Shown here: in pieces, positions 9,021 through 16,461 of the stretch
Numbering within the stretch: position 1 is the first letter of the stretch
Layout: every line of letters starts with the position of its first letter
NCBI RefSeq assembly: GCF_003415655.1
Contig: NZ_QRHC01000011.1
Location: forward strand, 62,001-126,000
DNA: 64,000 nt
From: Vibrio maerlii
Lineage (GTDB): Bacteria; Pseudomonadota; Gammaproteobacteria; Enterobacterales; Vibrionaceae
Direction of reading: 5' to 3'
Notes under the pieces: generated by a model
What the model saw: the letters and a program-made list of their open reading frames with translations, nothing else
Database searches by the model: none
What the model was told of the DNA's origin: nothing
Position numbers and translations under genes: made by a program

Positions 9021-10579
9021 GAACGATTGACCTCTCTCTTGTCGATAGTGACGACCGTATATTTGTCCAAAGCTTGCTAACACCGTTCCCTGTAGAGGCA
9101 CAGCGCATCCTATTTAGCGAGTATTTACGCCACCCTAGTAAATTCGAACGAAATACCTACTTGCGGCAAACCACCCACTCCATTGCCCATAAGTTATCTA
9201 TTCCTTTGAAAAACATTGATCTCAATATTGATGAAGATGGACTGCGCGTTAAGGCCAAGGAAATGGCTTCTGCCGTGCTTAGTCTTCGTCGCTTCTACCT
9301 TGATGACCTAGAAGCCAAAAGTGGCGTCCATGCCTTACTGTTGCAACAAGGTATAGAGCCATACTCAAAAGAACACTCTTTAGAGGGTGAGATGAGTCGT
9401 TACTGTGACCCTAAGTGGTGGCTAAGACGACTACGTAAAGCTCTACGCCGTAATATCGAAACGGTTCTTCATCATCTAAATCAAGTTAACAAGAAGCGAG
9501 GTATTTATGCTTCAGACATCACTCTTCGCGCTCGCATTCAACAAAAATATGCGCAGAAACAATACCTAGAGAACACCATAGCCATCAACGAACTAGGGCA
9601 GAGTTTCAGTTTACTTGAATTGTCTCAAAAAGGAGTTTCAGACCCTACGATTCGCAAAGGTGAGTTAATGCTTCGCGCACGCGGTTTTGAAGAACTAGCA
9701 CAAGAGATGGGGCACGAGGCGGCGTTTCTTACGTTGACTTGCCCTTCTAAATATCACCGTAGCTTTGCAAAGTCTGGTCATCCAAACCCTAAGTGGGATG
9801 GAGCTACTCCCCTTGACGCTCAAGAATACCTGAATAATATCTGGCAGTTGATACGGGCAACCCTAAGTCGTCTAGGAATACGCTTCTACGGCTTTCGAGT
9901 TGCAGAACCCCAGCATGACGGCACACCACATTGGCACTTACTTTTGTTCGTAGAGCCAGCTCATTATCAAGTAATGGTAGACACTATGCGCAAATACAAT
10001 TTGCTCGAAGATGGTCAAGAGAACGGCGCACTCGAGCACCGTTTTACTGAGGTGAAAATCGATCCCTCAAGAGGCTCTGCTACTGGTTACATTGCCAAAT
10101 ACATCTCAAAGAACATTGATGGCAGCGATTTAGACTCCGGTGTTTATGGAGAAGACCCAAAAGACGCAGCTGCACGAGTAGACGCATGGGCAGCATGCTG
10201 GGGTATACGTCAGTTTCAACAACTTGGTGGTTGCTCCGTAACAGTTTGGCGAGAACTCCGCCGACTAAAAGAGGTTCAAAACCTTCCTAAACTGGCCAAG
10301 GACATTATAGCCGCTGCCGACATTGGTAACTGGAAAGACTTTACTCAAATGATGGGCGGCGTATTCAGTACACGCAAAGAACAGGTTTTTAAGCCTCTCT
10401 ACGCATTTTCTTTTGATAGGGACACTGGTGCTATTAAAACGAGTTTGTACTGCGCCAGAGAGCTTGTACGAACGCTCAAAGGTATTACCGCATATGGACA
10501 AGACATCATTTCTCGTGTTCATCAATGGTGCATTGATTTAGTCGATGTTAAAGGTCTTAACTTGGAGTTCTGTGAATAA
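9017..10579 (+). CDS. HUH-type replication initiation endonuclease (phage gpA-like)
   Basis: 520 residues. The metal-binding HUH motif is visible as PHWHLLLF (~residue 310) preceded by AFLTLTCPSKYH (~240, motif I). Further on, GYIAKYISKN (~358) carries two Tyr four residues apart, the catalytic pair typical of rolling-circle Rep proteins of the P2 gpA group. Such enzymes nick the origin and join the 5' end to tyrosine, giving rolling-circle copies of an excised circle. The stop of the preceding gene overlaps its ATG. It shows that the element can replicate autonomously once excised; the origin is not identified with certainty. Confidence 0.87.
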   Translation: MRTIDLSLVDSDDRIFVQSLLTPFPVEAQRILFSEYLRHPSKFERNTYLRQTTHSIAHKLSIPLKNIDLNIDEDGLRVKAKEMASAVLSLRRFYLDDLEAKSGVHALLLQQGIEPYSKEHSLEGEMSRYCDPKWWLRRLRKALRRNIETVLHHLNQVNKKRGIYASDITLRARIQQKYAQKQYLENTIAINELGQSFSLLELSQKGVSDPTIRKGELMLRARGFEELAQEMGHEAAFLTLTCPSKYHRSFAKSGHPNPKWDGATPLDAQEYLNNIWQLIRATLSRLGIRFYGFRVAEPQHDGTPHWHLLLFVEPAHYQVMVDTMRKYNLLEDGQENGALEHRFTEVKIDPSRGSATGYIAKYISKNIDGSDLDSGVYGEDPKDAAARVDAWAACWGIRQFQQLGGCSVTVWRELRRLKEVQNLPKLAKDIIAAADIGNWKDFTQMMGGVFSTRKEQVFKPLYAFSFDRDTGAIKTSLYCARELVRTLKGITAYGQDIISRVHQWCIDLVDVKGLNLEFCE

Positions 10580-10715
10580 CTGTATTTTCCAAACTACTAC
10601 ATTTTGATACTAAGCATACAAATGTCCATCTCAACGATGTTAAGGTCAAATATTAAGCACAAACGAATATAAATGCAGCGTTGACTAAAGGAAACAAAGA
10701 ACTCGGAGAATCATA

Positions 10716-11388
10716 ATGTTCAATGTAATAAAAGGCTGGTTTGGCGAAAAGAAGACAGCTTTAAGCCTTTGGGCATCGCTAGACTCTAATGTTTACCACC
10801 GATTCCACGATATTTACGTTCCAACGTTTAACGGAACTGCACAAATTGATCACCTGTTAATATCTCGTCACGGTATCTTTATAGTAGAAACCAAAAACCT
10901 CAAAGGCTGGATTTTTGGTAATGAGAGAGCGTCACAATGGACACAAAACCTATTTGGCAGTAAGTACCGGTTTCAAAATCCTCTAAGACAAACCTATCGA
11001 CAGAAAAAAGCTCTTGCAAAGCACTTTGCCTTGGACGAAGAAATCATTGAAACAGTCGTGGTTTTGACGGGAGATTGCGAGCTTCGAACAGATTTACCAC
11101 GCAACGTTCTAGTTCGCGGGCTAGGTCGATACATTAAGAGATTTAAATATAGAGTGCTTAGCGATAGCGAGGTGATAAGTTTGGTAAGAGAAGTCGAAAA
11201 CCACAAAAAACAATACCACGACCAACAGACAACATGTGCAGAACCTTCGTGCTAGGCACAACTCTAATACATCCTGCCCGTGATGTGGTTCGGTGCTCGT
11301 TGAACGAACTGCTAGACAAGGTCCAAATGCAGGAAACAGGTTTCTCGGATGTAGTGGTTTTCCTAAATGTAAATTTACTCGTATCTAA
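10716..11388 (+). pseudogene. NERD-domain protein with a detached C-terminal zinc ribbon
   Basis: The open frame gives 179 residues (10716-11255). The NERD nuclease-like core is intact: TAQIDHLLISRHGIFIVETKN carries the D and E-x-K residues of a PD-(D/E)XK-like site, followed by WTQN and QNPLRQTYRQKKAL. After the stop, the +1 frame from about 11200 to 11388 encodes a topoisomerase-type zinc ribbon (SCP*CGSVLVERTA then GNRFLGCSGFPKC), the usual C-terminal partner of NERD in this family. It is separated by a frame change, most simply in the A6 run at 11202-11207, and by TGA at 11281-11283 where CGA (Arg of CPRCG) is expected. Without both lesions the product would be ~223 residues. Confidence 0.75.
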
Positions 11389-11414
11389 CTCACATTTCCC
11401 CTAATGTGAGTTAG
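11385..11414. repeat. 12-bp inverted repeat after the zinc-ribbon remnant
   Basis: CTAACTCACATT and AATGTGAGTTAG separated by TCCCCT; includes the TAA ending the ribbon frame. No T run follows, so it is a weak terminator candidate. Confidence 0.5.
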
Positions 11415-11419
11415 GGCAC

Positions 11420-11533
11420 GTTTAACCTGCTTGTAATCATGGCAACTCTGAATAACTTTTCTTACGCTATGAACTCTAACAATGTAACAAACTAGCTAGT
11501 TTGTTACCGTTTGCAATCTATTAAACGTTAGCT
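11420..11533 (+). other. possible attC-like site 0 (weak)
   Basis: Begins with GTTTAAC (fits RYYYAAC) and ends with GTTAGCT (close to GTTRRRY). The arms ACGTTTAA (11418-11425) and TTAAACGT (11520-11527) are inverted copies. The centre holds a perfect 24-bp palindrome at 11484-11507. Long, imperfectly paired and directly ahead of the next gene, as an attC would be, but the palindromic centre is not typical. Confidence 0.3.
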
Positions 11534-11567
11534 TGCAAGTATTATTAACTAATTGATGGAGTTTGTA

Positions 11568-12221
11568 ATGTCAGCAATAGAGCCTGAGTTAATCAACGCA
11601 TTAAAAGAAGCAGTATTGGCACTAAGTGTTCAAATCAGTAAGGGACAATCAAAGTCTTGGTTAGATTTTGTTCCAATATGGATAGCTAGCGCCGCACCTC
11701 TTCTCGCCGTTTTTTTAAGCTTTTATTATTTCAAAAAACAACATGTTCAAAATGCAAAGAATAGAATAGCAGAAAAAGATGTCGCAAGGTTGTATGAAGC
11801 TGCGGACTCGTTTTTTGTATACGCTGATGCATTAGACTTATTTTTTTCTATGACAACAGTTAAATTCGAGTACTTGAGTGAAAATAAAGGAGTACCCGAG
11901 AGTATAGATAGCAAAGCGGTTAATGCTGCTGAGGCTGTCTATAGTAAGTTCGAGTACATTCATAAGTCAGAGTTTTTACTACGATCTCTCGATAAAGAAA
12001 AATTGGCACAGGAAGTAGTAGCCTATCGTAAGGCAACTATAAAACTTAGAAAACAGGTTGTGGATATCGCCAAGTGGAAGTCCGGACAAGACTATCCTTC
12101 AAATTTAAACGACCAACAATTAACAGAGATTAAAAAGAAACGTAAAGAGTTCATCTGTTCGAGGAATAAATTGCTGGATAAAATCGCAGCATGCAAAAAA
12201 GATCTATTTTGTGAAGGCTAA
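11568..12221 (+). CDS. unknown membrane-anchored protein, cassette gene A
   Basis: 217 residues. One transmembrane segment near the N-terminus (about residues 38-56, VPIWIASAAPLLAVFLSFYY) is followed by KKQ and a long, highly charged, probably helical cytoplasmic part rich in Lys and Glu. Start at 11568 because GGAG lies 6 bases upstream; the frame opens 15 bases earlier at TTG without a site. Its TAA stop lies inside the R'' box of the attC-like site that follows, the classic end of an integron cassette gene. I do not recognise the family. A single-pass anchor with a helical domain is common among cassette-borne defence or toxin proteins, but nothing specific supports that. Confidence 0.75.
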   Translation: MSAIEPELINALKEAVLALSVQISKGQSKSWLDFVPIWIASAAPLLAVFLSFYYFKKQHVQNAKNRIAEKDVARLYEAADSFFVYADALDLFFSMTTVKFEYLSENKGVPESIDSKAVNAAEAVYSKFEYIHKSEFLLRSLDKEKLAQEVVAYRKATIKLRKQVVDIAKWKSGQDYPSNLNDQQLTEIKKKRKEFICSRNKLLDKIAACKKDLFCEG

Positions 12222-12275
12222 CAAAGCGCTAGAGCATAGACGCAGTTGGATTCGTTGATTAACTTGGAGTTAGAC
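12216..12275 (+). other. attC-like recombination site 1 (60 bp)
   Basis: Starts GGCTAAC and ends GTTAGAC (full GTTRRRY match). It is 60 bp, the length of the aadA-type 59-base element, and shares its internal layout: a GAGC..GACGC left half and TTAACT ten bases before the end box. It overlaps the stop of the preceding gene. Confidence 0.58.
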
Positions 12276-12715
12276 TTCCATCGATATCTTCAACATTTGG
12301 GATGAAATCTGAGGAATTGTCTGAATTTAGTGAGGCACCTCGTAACTCGAAAGTGCCCCGATCTGAGTTACGTCATACTTTCACTATTCAAAAACCTCTC
12401 TCGTTTCCCCTATGATAATTAACTCGACAATCCGCAAACTCAAAGTTTGCTCAAAGGATCGATTACTAGGTGATGCTATGCCAAAAGGTTATCGATCAAT
12501 CACTTTTAACTGATAATAGGTCGTTTATGCTGGCACGGTGTATCGAAAAATCGAACCGGCTCACTTTTCCGCCAGCGAGTCGTGGCCGTATTGTTATCTT
12601 TGTTTGATTATACAGATAGTTATAAGGTTTTTGAGCCGATAACTAGTCCAGAAAGGCGAACTGGACTACAAATAAAAATGTTAATTGAATTTTATAACTC
12701 CGTCTATGTTGGATA
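12276..12715. other. non-coding stretch with several inverted repeats
   Basis: No gene is supported over 440 bases. It contains paired arms at 12341-12348/12365-12372 (CGTAACTC), 12434-12440/12444-12450 (GCAAACT), 12457-12466/12488-12497 (GATCGATTAC, one mismatch), 12557-12563/12632-12638 (CGGCTCA), 12617-12623/12639-12645 (TAGTTAT) and 12644-12651/12661-12668 (TAGTCCAG). The density of stems suggests a structured RNA, a replication origin or regulatory leader of the following gene. Confidence 0.45.
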
Positions 12716-14146
12716 ATGATGATAGAAGAATTTTTAGAGCGAATTTAAGAAGTTGGCTTCAGCGTTACAAAACGCAATGAAAATCAGGTTTTCATAGGGT
12801 TAGATTGCTGTCCTCAATGGAGAATATTTCTAGAGGATATTGATGATGATAAGCTGTTTCCAGTTTTCTACTATCGACAGCTACGCATCGAGGAAGTCAC
12901 TGACCTACATGCAATTGTACCAACGGTCCTAACCGCTATTACAAAATCTAGAGGGAAAAGCTCATTTCGTTTTCTAGGCGAGCATAATGATTTCAGTGGG
13001 ATTGAAGACGAATTATATGGGATGTACTGGTTCCCAGCCCAGCCGCTTAATGAACGAATTAGAAAAAACAGTAAACAAGACTTTGAGTGTTTCTATAGCA
13101 TTTTAATGGAACTATATATGTTCCATATGTATCAAGGGAATATACTAGGTGCGGTCGGTTATTGTCCGGAAGATTTCTCCTTTGACTCTCCTGAACTTAA
13201 TGTGTGGAAAAATAAAATCAGGGGCTATATTGGTGAGAATGAGTCATATGTCGCTAACGTACGCATGAATCCTTACTGGTTGTTTTTTCGTAGCTTTTCA
13301 TCTGAGTTCTCAATATTTAAAAGTACGCATATATCCGGATTACTTAAGAAGCTTGCTATCAAAAATGATAGCGCACAGATGATCAAGGGAGTCGCGTCAA
13401 ATGTAGAAGTTACTAAAGATATACGAACGACCATCCCATTTAATGATGAGGAGTTCGCTAAAGATCTTGTCGCTGCGTTGGGAGATACATCAAACATGGA
13501 GGTAATATCGCAAGAAAATCAGCTTGTCTTTATTAGCGACCATCATGTTGTAATTAAGTATAGTAACTGTGGTCTGGAGTCCGTTTCTGAAGAAAGAGAG
13601 TTAATTAGACTTCGCCAGCAAAAAGAAATTTCATTGCTGTTTGGTGACAAAAATTTTGAGTGGAACATTATTGACAGACAGGCCAGTGGAGAATTTGAGG
13701 ATTTAGTCCTAGAACTACTAAATCGTGAACCTTGGGTCTTTTCTGTTAAGAAAGTCGCACCTACCAATCAAGCTGATAACGGTCGAGATTTGATTTGTGA
13801 ATACAATATGCTCCACAATGAAAGTCGAGTTTCCAAAGGAACTGAATCTGTCCAAATAGGTAAAATGATTGTTCAGTGTAAAACAAACTTAAAACATTCT
13901 AATAAATCTTCCATTGGTAAGTCGGATGTAGATATGCCAAGTACAATTTTTGACTACCGACCAGATGGTTACATGTTGGTAGTAAACACGCAAACTACGC
14001 GTGATTTGACAGAAATGTTAGAGCGGCAAAGGGATAGAAAAGAGCAGAATACGATCATTTGGTGGAACGCTTTCGATATAGAAGATAGGTTACGTAAGTA
14101 TCCAGATATTCTAGCTAGGTATCGCCATATAGTGGATTACGCATAA
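12716..14146 (+). pseudogene. Mrr-type restriction endonuclease-like protein with an in-frame stop
   Basis: From ATG 12716 one frame runs to 14146 (476 codons), interrupted only by TAA at 12746-12748 (codon 11, MMIEEFLERI then stop then EVGFSVTKRNENQ). The region after the stop is protein-like all the way, so the gene has a nonsense mutation or is read through. The first ATG after the stop is 13022, without a ribosome site. The last ~170 residues are a Mrr_cat-like domain: GEFEDLVLELLNREPWVFSVKKV, then NGRDLICEY and IVQCK (PD-(D/E)XK D, E and K), then DGYMLVVNTQTT. The N-terminal ~280 residues are unrecognised. Family members cut modified or foreign DNA. Confidence 0.72.
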
Positions 14147-14149
14147 TTC

Positions 14150-14276
14150 ACCTAACAAAGCATTTAAGAGTGATTCGCAACGCCCGGCAGTTTTGGTTTG
14201 ATTTAGCATTTGTATTTATGGCGTAATAGTTAAGTTCTGTAGCAGGTTTGCTCACCACTTAAGCGGGCGGCAGCTT
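14150..14276 (+). other. attC-like recombination site 2 (VCR-like, 127 bp)
   Basis: ACCTAAC (perfect RYYYAAC) opens the site, followed by AAAGCATTTAAGAGTGA and TTCGCAACGC; the right half has TTTGCTCACCACTTAAGCGGGC, pairing with the left. This is the form and length of attC sites of vibrio superintegrons. The final box is GCAGCTT instead of GTTRRRY, so the cleavage triplet is altered. It begins 4 bases after the nuclease stop. Confidence 0.75.
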
Positions 14277-14312
14277 TACTATTTTATTCACCCTCATTTT
14301 TAGAGAGATAGT

Positions 14313-14792
14313 TTGAAAATTATTTGTGAGATATTATCTATGTTAGACTCCATTTCCCCTTTAGTTAGTGCTATTGCTGCTCTAGCTTCTGCATTTGCTG
14401 TGTTTAAAGCAAATGATATTGCTGAAACTGTTAAGAATTTTCACAAAAATAGTGTTTTAAATCACCGCGAACTTGAGTTGTTGGGCAAGGCTTTAGAGAA
14501 GTTAAGCATTTATGATGTTTGGTGTAAAACTGGTGGTGTAGGGGAAAGCGTCAATTATCACGACAGCAATGAAGTTGAGTACTCCTCGCGAGACGATGCA
14601 ACAATACAAATACCAAGAGATTTAAAATACCTCCTTATTCAACTTTCTGCTCATAGCGAAGACTTAAATGCCAAGATCGTCGATTGGGAAAGTAACTTCA
14701 TATCAAAAGTTAATGATGATTACATCTTAAAAGATGAGTTGGTCTCCGAGAAAATAAAGGCACTAAGAGAAATCCGTTCAGGTGGCATGTAA
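14313..14792 (+). CDS. unknown membrane-anchored protein, cassette gene C
   Basis: 159 residues from a TTG start at 14313 (AGAGAGATAG just upstream); an internal ATG at 14340 is an alternative giving 150. The N-terminus holds one hydrophobic segment (SISPLVSAIAALASAFAVF, about residues 13-31), followed by a charged helical domain and an acidic/Tyr-rich middle (DSNEVEYSSRDD). The general layout resembles cassette gene A: anchor first, helical soluble part after. No family recognised. The stop is followed at once by an attC-like site, marking it as the last cassette of the row. Confidence 0.7.
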   Translation: MKIICEILSMLDSISPLVSAIAALASAFAVFKANDIAETVKNFHKNSVLNHRELELLGKALEKLSIYDVWCKTGGVGESVNYHDSNEVEYSSRDDATIQIPRDLKYLLIQLSAHSEDLNAKIVDWESNFISKVNDDYILKDELVSEKIKALREIRSGGM

Positions 14793-14893
14793 AGCTAACA
14801 AGTCAATTCAGTATGACAAAAAACAGTTGGCTTTTGCTCTTTCGTCGCTTATTTTAGCCTACAATTATTTACCTATTGGCAAGGCGTTACCCT
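14793..14893 (+). other. attC-like recombination site 3 (~100 bp)
   Basis: Left end AGCTAACAAGTCAATT, right end TATTGGCAAGGCGTTAC; the inner sequence CAGTTGGC, TCGTCGCTTATTTTAGCC is of the kind seen in attC sites of marine gammaproteobacteria. GCGTTA gives a usable cleavage triplet. It begins directly after the preceding stop. Confidence 0.65.
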
Positions 14894-14980
14894 ACCTGAG
14901 CTTATCCGAAAGATTGCGAAATCTAAAGATTCCAATTTCGGAACTGGCCAAGAGTGAGATAGACCAATCTACCGAGCAAA

Positions 14981-16216
14981 CTAGCCGATTGAATTGACCG
15001 CAGATGCTTTGTGCTCAGGTGCTAGGTGGGCATACCGCAAGGTCATCTGCAAATCAGCATGCCCCAATAGCTCACGCACAGTATTTAGATCAACCCCATT
15101 CATCACTAGCTTACTTGCAAAATGATGCCGCAAATCATGAAAACGAAAATCAAAAATGTTGGTTCGGCTAAGTAAAGCATTCCAACCTTTTTTAAAGTCT
15201 TTAATGGGATTGTCGTCTTCACCAAAAAACACATAGCTGTTACGCTCACCCTGCGCTTTCCATTTTTTAAGCACGCCTAGTGCCGTGCTATTTAGGGGCA
15301 CGATTCTGTGTTTCTTGCTCTTTGCGATAGTCGCGCGCACTGTTAGGTATTTTTGAGTTAAGTTGATATCGGGCCACTCTAGCCCCATCAATTCACCCCG
15401 CCGCAGCCCCGTATTCATGGCTAGCAAAACTAGTGGCTCAATGTGATCAACGTAAGAAAGCTTCTCAAACGACGGTAAAAGCTCATAACCGCGCTGCTCG
15501 CGAAACGCATTACCAGAATCTCGTTTTTCACGAAGCTCAGTATCTCGCTGACGCATAGCGTTTAGAAGCTCAATTTCTTCCACCTCAGACAAGTAGCGTA
15601 TGCGGGTGTTATCTTCTTTAATGGTCTTTATCGATTTAAGGTCGCTTTGTTCAATTACTCCCCACTCTACTGCGCGAGAAAACGCGCCTTTAAGGGTGTT
15701 AACGCTGTAATTGATGGTCGCAGGTTTAGTGCCCTGCTTACGGCGCTCGCTGATCCACTTCTGTACTTCCCAAGCGGAAATTTCCGACATTGGCATATCA
15801 ACTAAGAAATGAAATATATTCTTTAGATGTGTATAAGTTCGATTTGCGGTTTTGGGATTCCGTGCCATTAAAAAGGGAAGATACTTCTCTTCCAAGAATA
15901 CGCCAAAGATTTGATGCTTTTCGGCTTCTAAGGTTTGTTTAATCTGCCTGCGTTCTGTGTGTACGTCTTTGCCCTGCACTACTTCCCCCACTTTCTCTTT
16001 GGCAAGGTCTCGAGCTTGCGCAGGGGTAATGTCACTTGCTGAACCTAAGAAGTAGTTTGTCTGCTTTCCATTAATACGATAGTAAAGGTAGTACTTGATT
16101 GCTCCCTTGGAAGAAATGCGGGCGTGGAAGCCTGCAATTTCAGTATCGTTTAAGCGCTTGTCTTCAATACGAAGTGCTTTGATGGATGATGCACTGATCT
16201 TCTTTCGTAGTGGCAT
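14981..16216 (-). CDS. tyrosine-type site-specific integrase of the element
   Basis: 411 residues, P4-like. The N-terminal arm-binding domain (about 1-95: SASSIKALRIEDKRLNDTEIAGFHARIS, then YYLYYRINGKQTNYFLGSAS) is DUF4102-like. A SAM-like core-binding domain follows (PFLMARNPKTANRTYTHLKNIFHFL). The catalytic domain shows NTGLRRGELMGLEW (Arg I), HDLRHHFAS (His, Arg II), LLGHADLQMTLRYAHL (His and Tyr nucleophile). It is transcribed leftward from just inside attR, facing the cassette genes. It is not an integron integrase: length, N-domain and lack of the IntI insert region argue against it. The ATG has AGGA 8 bases upstream, overlapping the arm repeat. Confidence 0.93.
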   Translation of the reverse strand: MPLRKKISASSIKALRIEDKRLNDTEIAGFHARISSKGAIKYYLYYRINGKQTNYFLGSASDITPAQARDLAKEKVGEVVQGKDVHTERRQIKQTLEAEKHQIFGVFLEEKYLPFLMARNPKTANRTYTHLKNIFHFLVDMPMSEISAWEVQKWISERRKQGTKPATINYSVNTLKGAFSRAVEWGVIEQSDLKSIKTIKEDNTRIRYLSEVEEIELLNAMRQRDTELREKRDSGNAFREQRGYELLPSFEKLSYVDHIEPLVLLAMNTGLRRGELMGLEWPDINLTQKYLTVRATIAKSKKHRIVPLNSTALGVLKKWKAQGERNSYVFFGEDDNPIKDFKKGWNALLSRTNIFDFRFHDLRHHFASKLVMNGVDLNTVRELLGHADLQMTLRYAHLAPEHKASAVNSIG

Positions 16217-16225
16217 GGCTCATTC

Positions 16226-16246
16226 CTGTGTAGCAAATATGTAGCA
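16226..16246 (+). repeat. 21-bp repeat, right copy (candidate integrase arm site)
   Basis: Identical to 7249-7269. It lies between the int start and attR and overlaps the int ribosome-binding site, so a bound protein could control int. Confidence 0.6.
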
Positions 16247-16376
16247 GATGACGCGTATTTCTATGTACAACAGTAAACAACCAAAAACAAAATATGTCAA
16301 TTAAGTGATTGAGTTTTAATGATTTTAATGTTCTTTATTGTTCATTGGCGTTTATTGGAAAACACCCAAAATTGCC

Positions 16377-16422
16377 ACTCATAATCGTTAGGTCCACGGT
16401 TCAAGTCCGTGAGGGGCCACCA
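16377..16422 (+). repeat. attR: right copy of the 46-bp direct repeat (tRNA 3' half)
   Basis: Only the anticodon-loop-to-CCA half of tRNA-Ile2 is present here; no acceptor 5' half or D arm precedes it, so it is not a second tRNA gene. Confidence 0.93.
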
Positions 16423-16430
16423 TATTCAGA

Positions 16431-16461
16431 AAGCCTGAGGATAACTCCTCAGGCTTTTTTT
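16431..16461 (+). terminator. original tRNA-Ile2 terminator, displaced by the element
   Basis: AAGCCTGAGG/CCTCAGGCTT stem with T7, 9 bases after attR. Before insertion it would have stood 9 bases behind the tRNA gene. Confidence 0.85.

Larger units (their letters stand above)
7196..16422. mobile_element. 9.2-kb integrated element in tRNA-Ile2
   Basis: Bounded by the 46-bp repeat and containing a tyrosine integrase at its far end, an AlpA-like regulator, an HUH replication initiator and cargo genes. No capsid, terminase, portal, relaxase or type IV secretion gene is present, so it cannot move between cells alone. The small core (int, alpA, rep) resembles minimal phage satellites or mobilisable islands, but I see no direct packaging signal. 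Its genes are more AT-rich and less codon-optimised than the flanks. Gene order from the tRNA side: a frameshifted gene, alpA, small wHTH-like, rep, NERD, then cassette-like units with attC sites, then int on the opposite strand. Confidence 0.92.

Noticed and set aside
12478-12513. Short frame MPKGYRSITFN in the structured region
   Set aside because: Eleven codons, inside an inverted repeat, no ribosome site.
14782-14997. Open frame of 71 codons after cassette gene C
   Set aside because: It is mostly the attC-like site itself read as protein (AFALSSLILAYNYLPIG), starts at GTG inside the preceding gene, and lacks a ribosome site.
14981-16216. Integron integrase for the attC sites
   Set aside because: Length 411 with DUF4102-like arm-binding domain, and it lies at attR of a tRNA element; it belongs to the P4-like group, not IntI.
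16377-16422. Second tRNA-Ile2 gene
   Set aside because: Only the 3' half is present; there is no acceptor 5' strand or D arm. It is attR.
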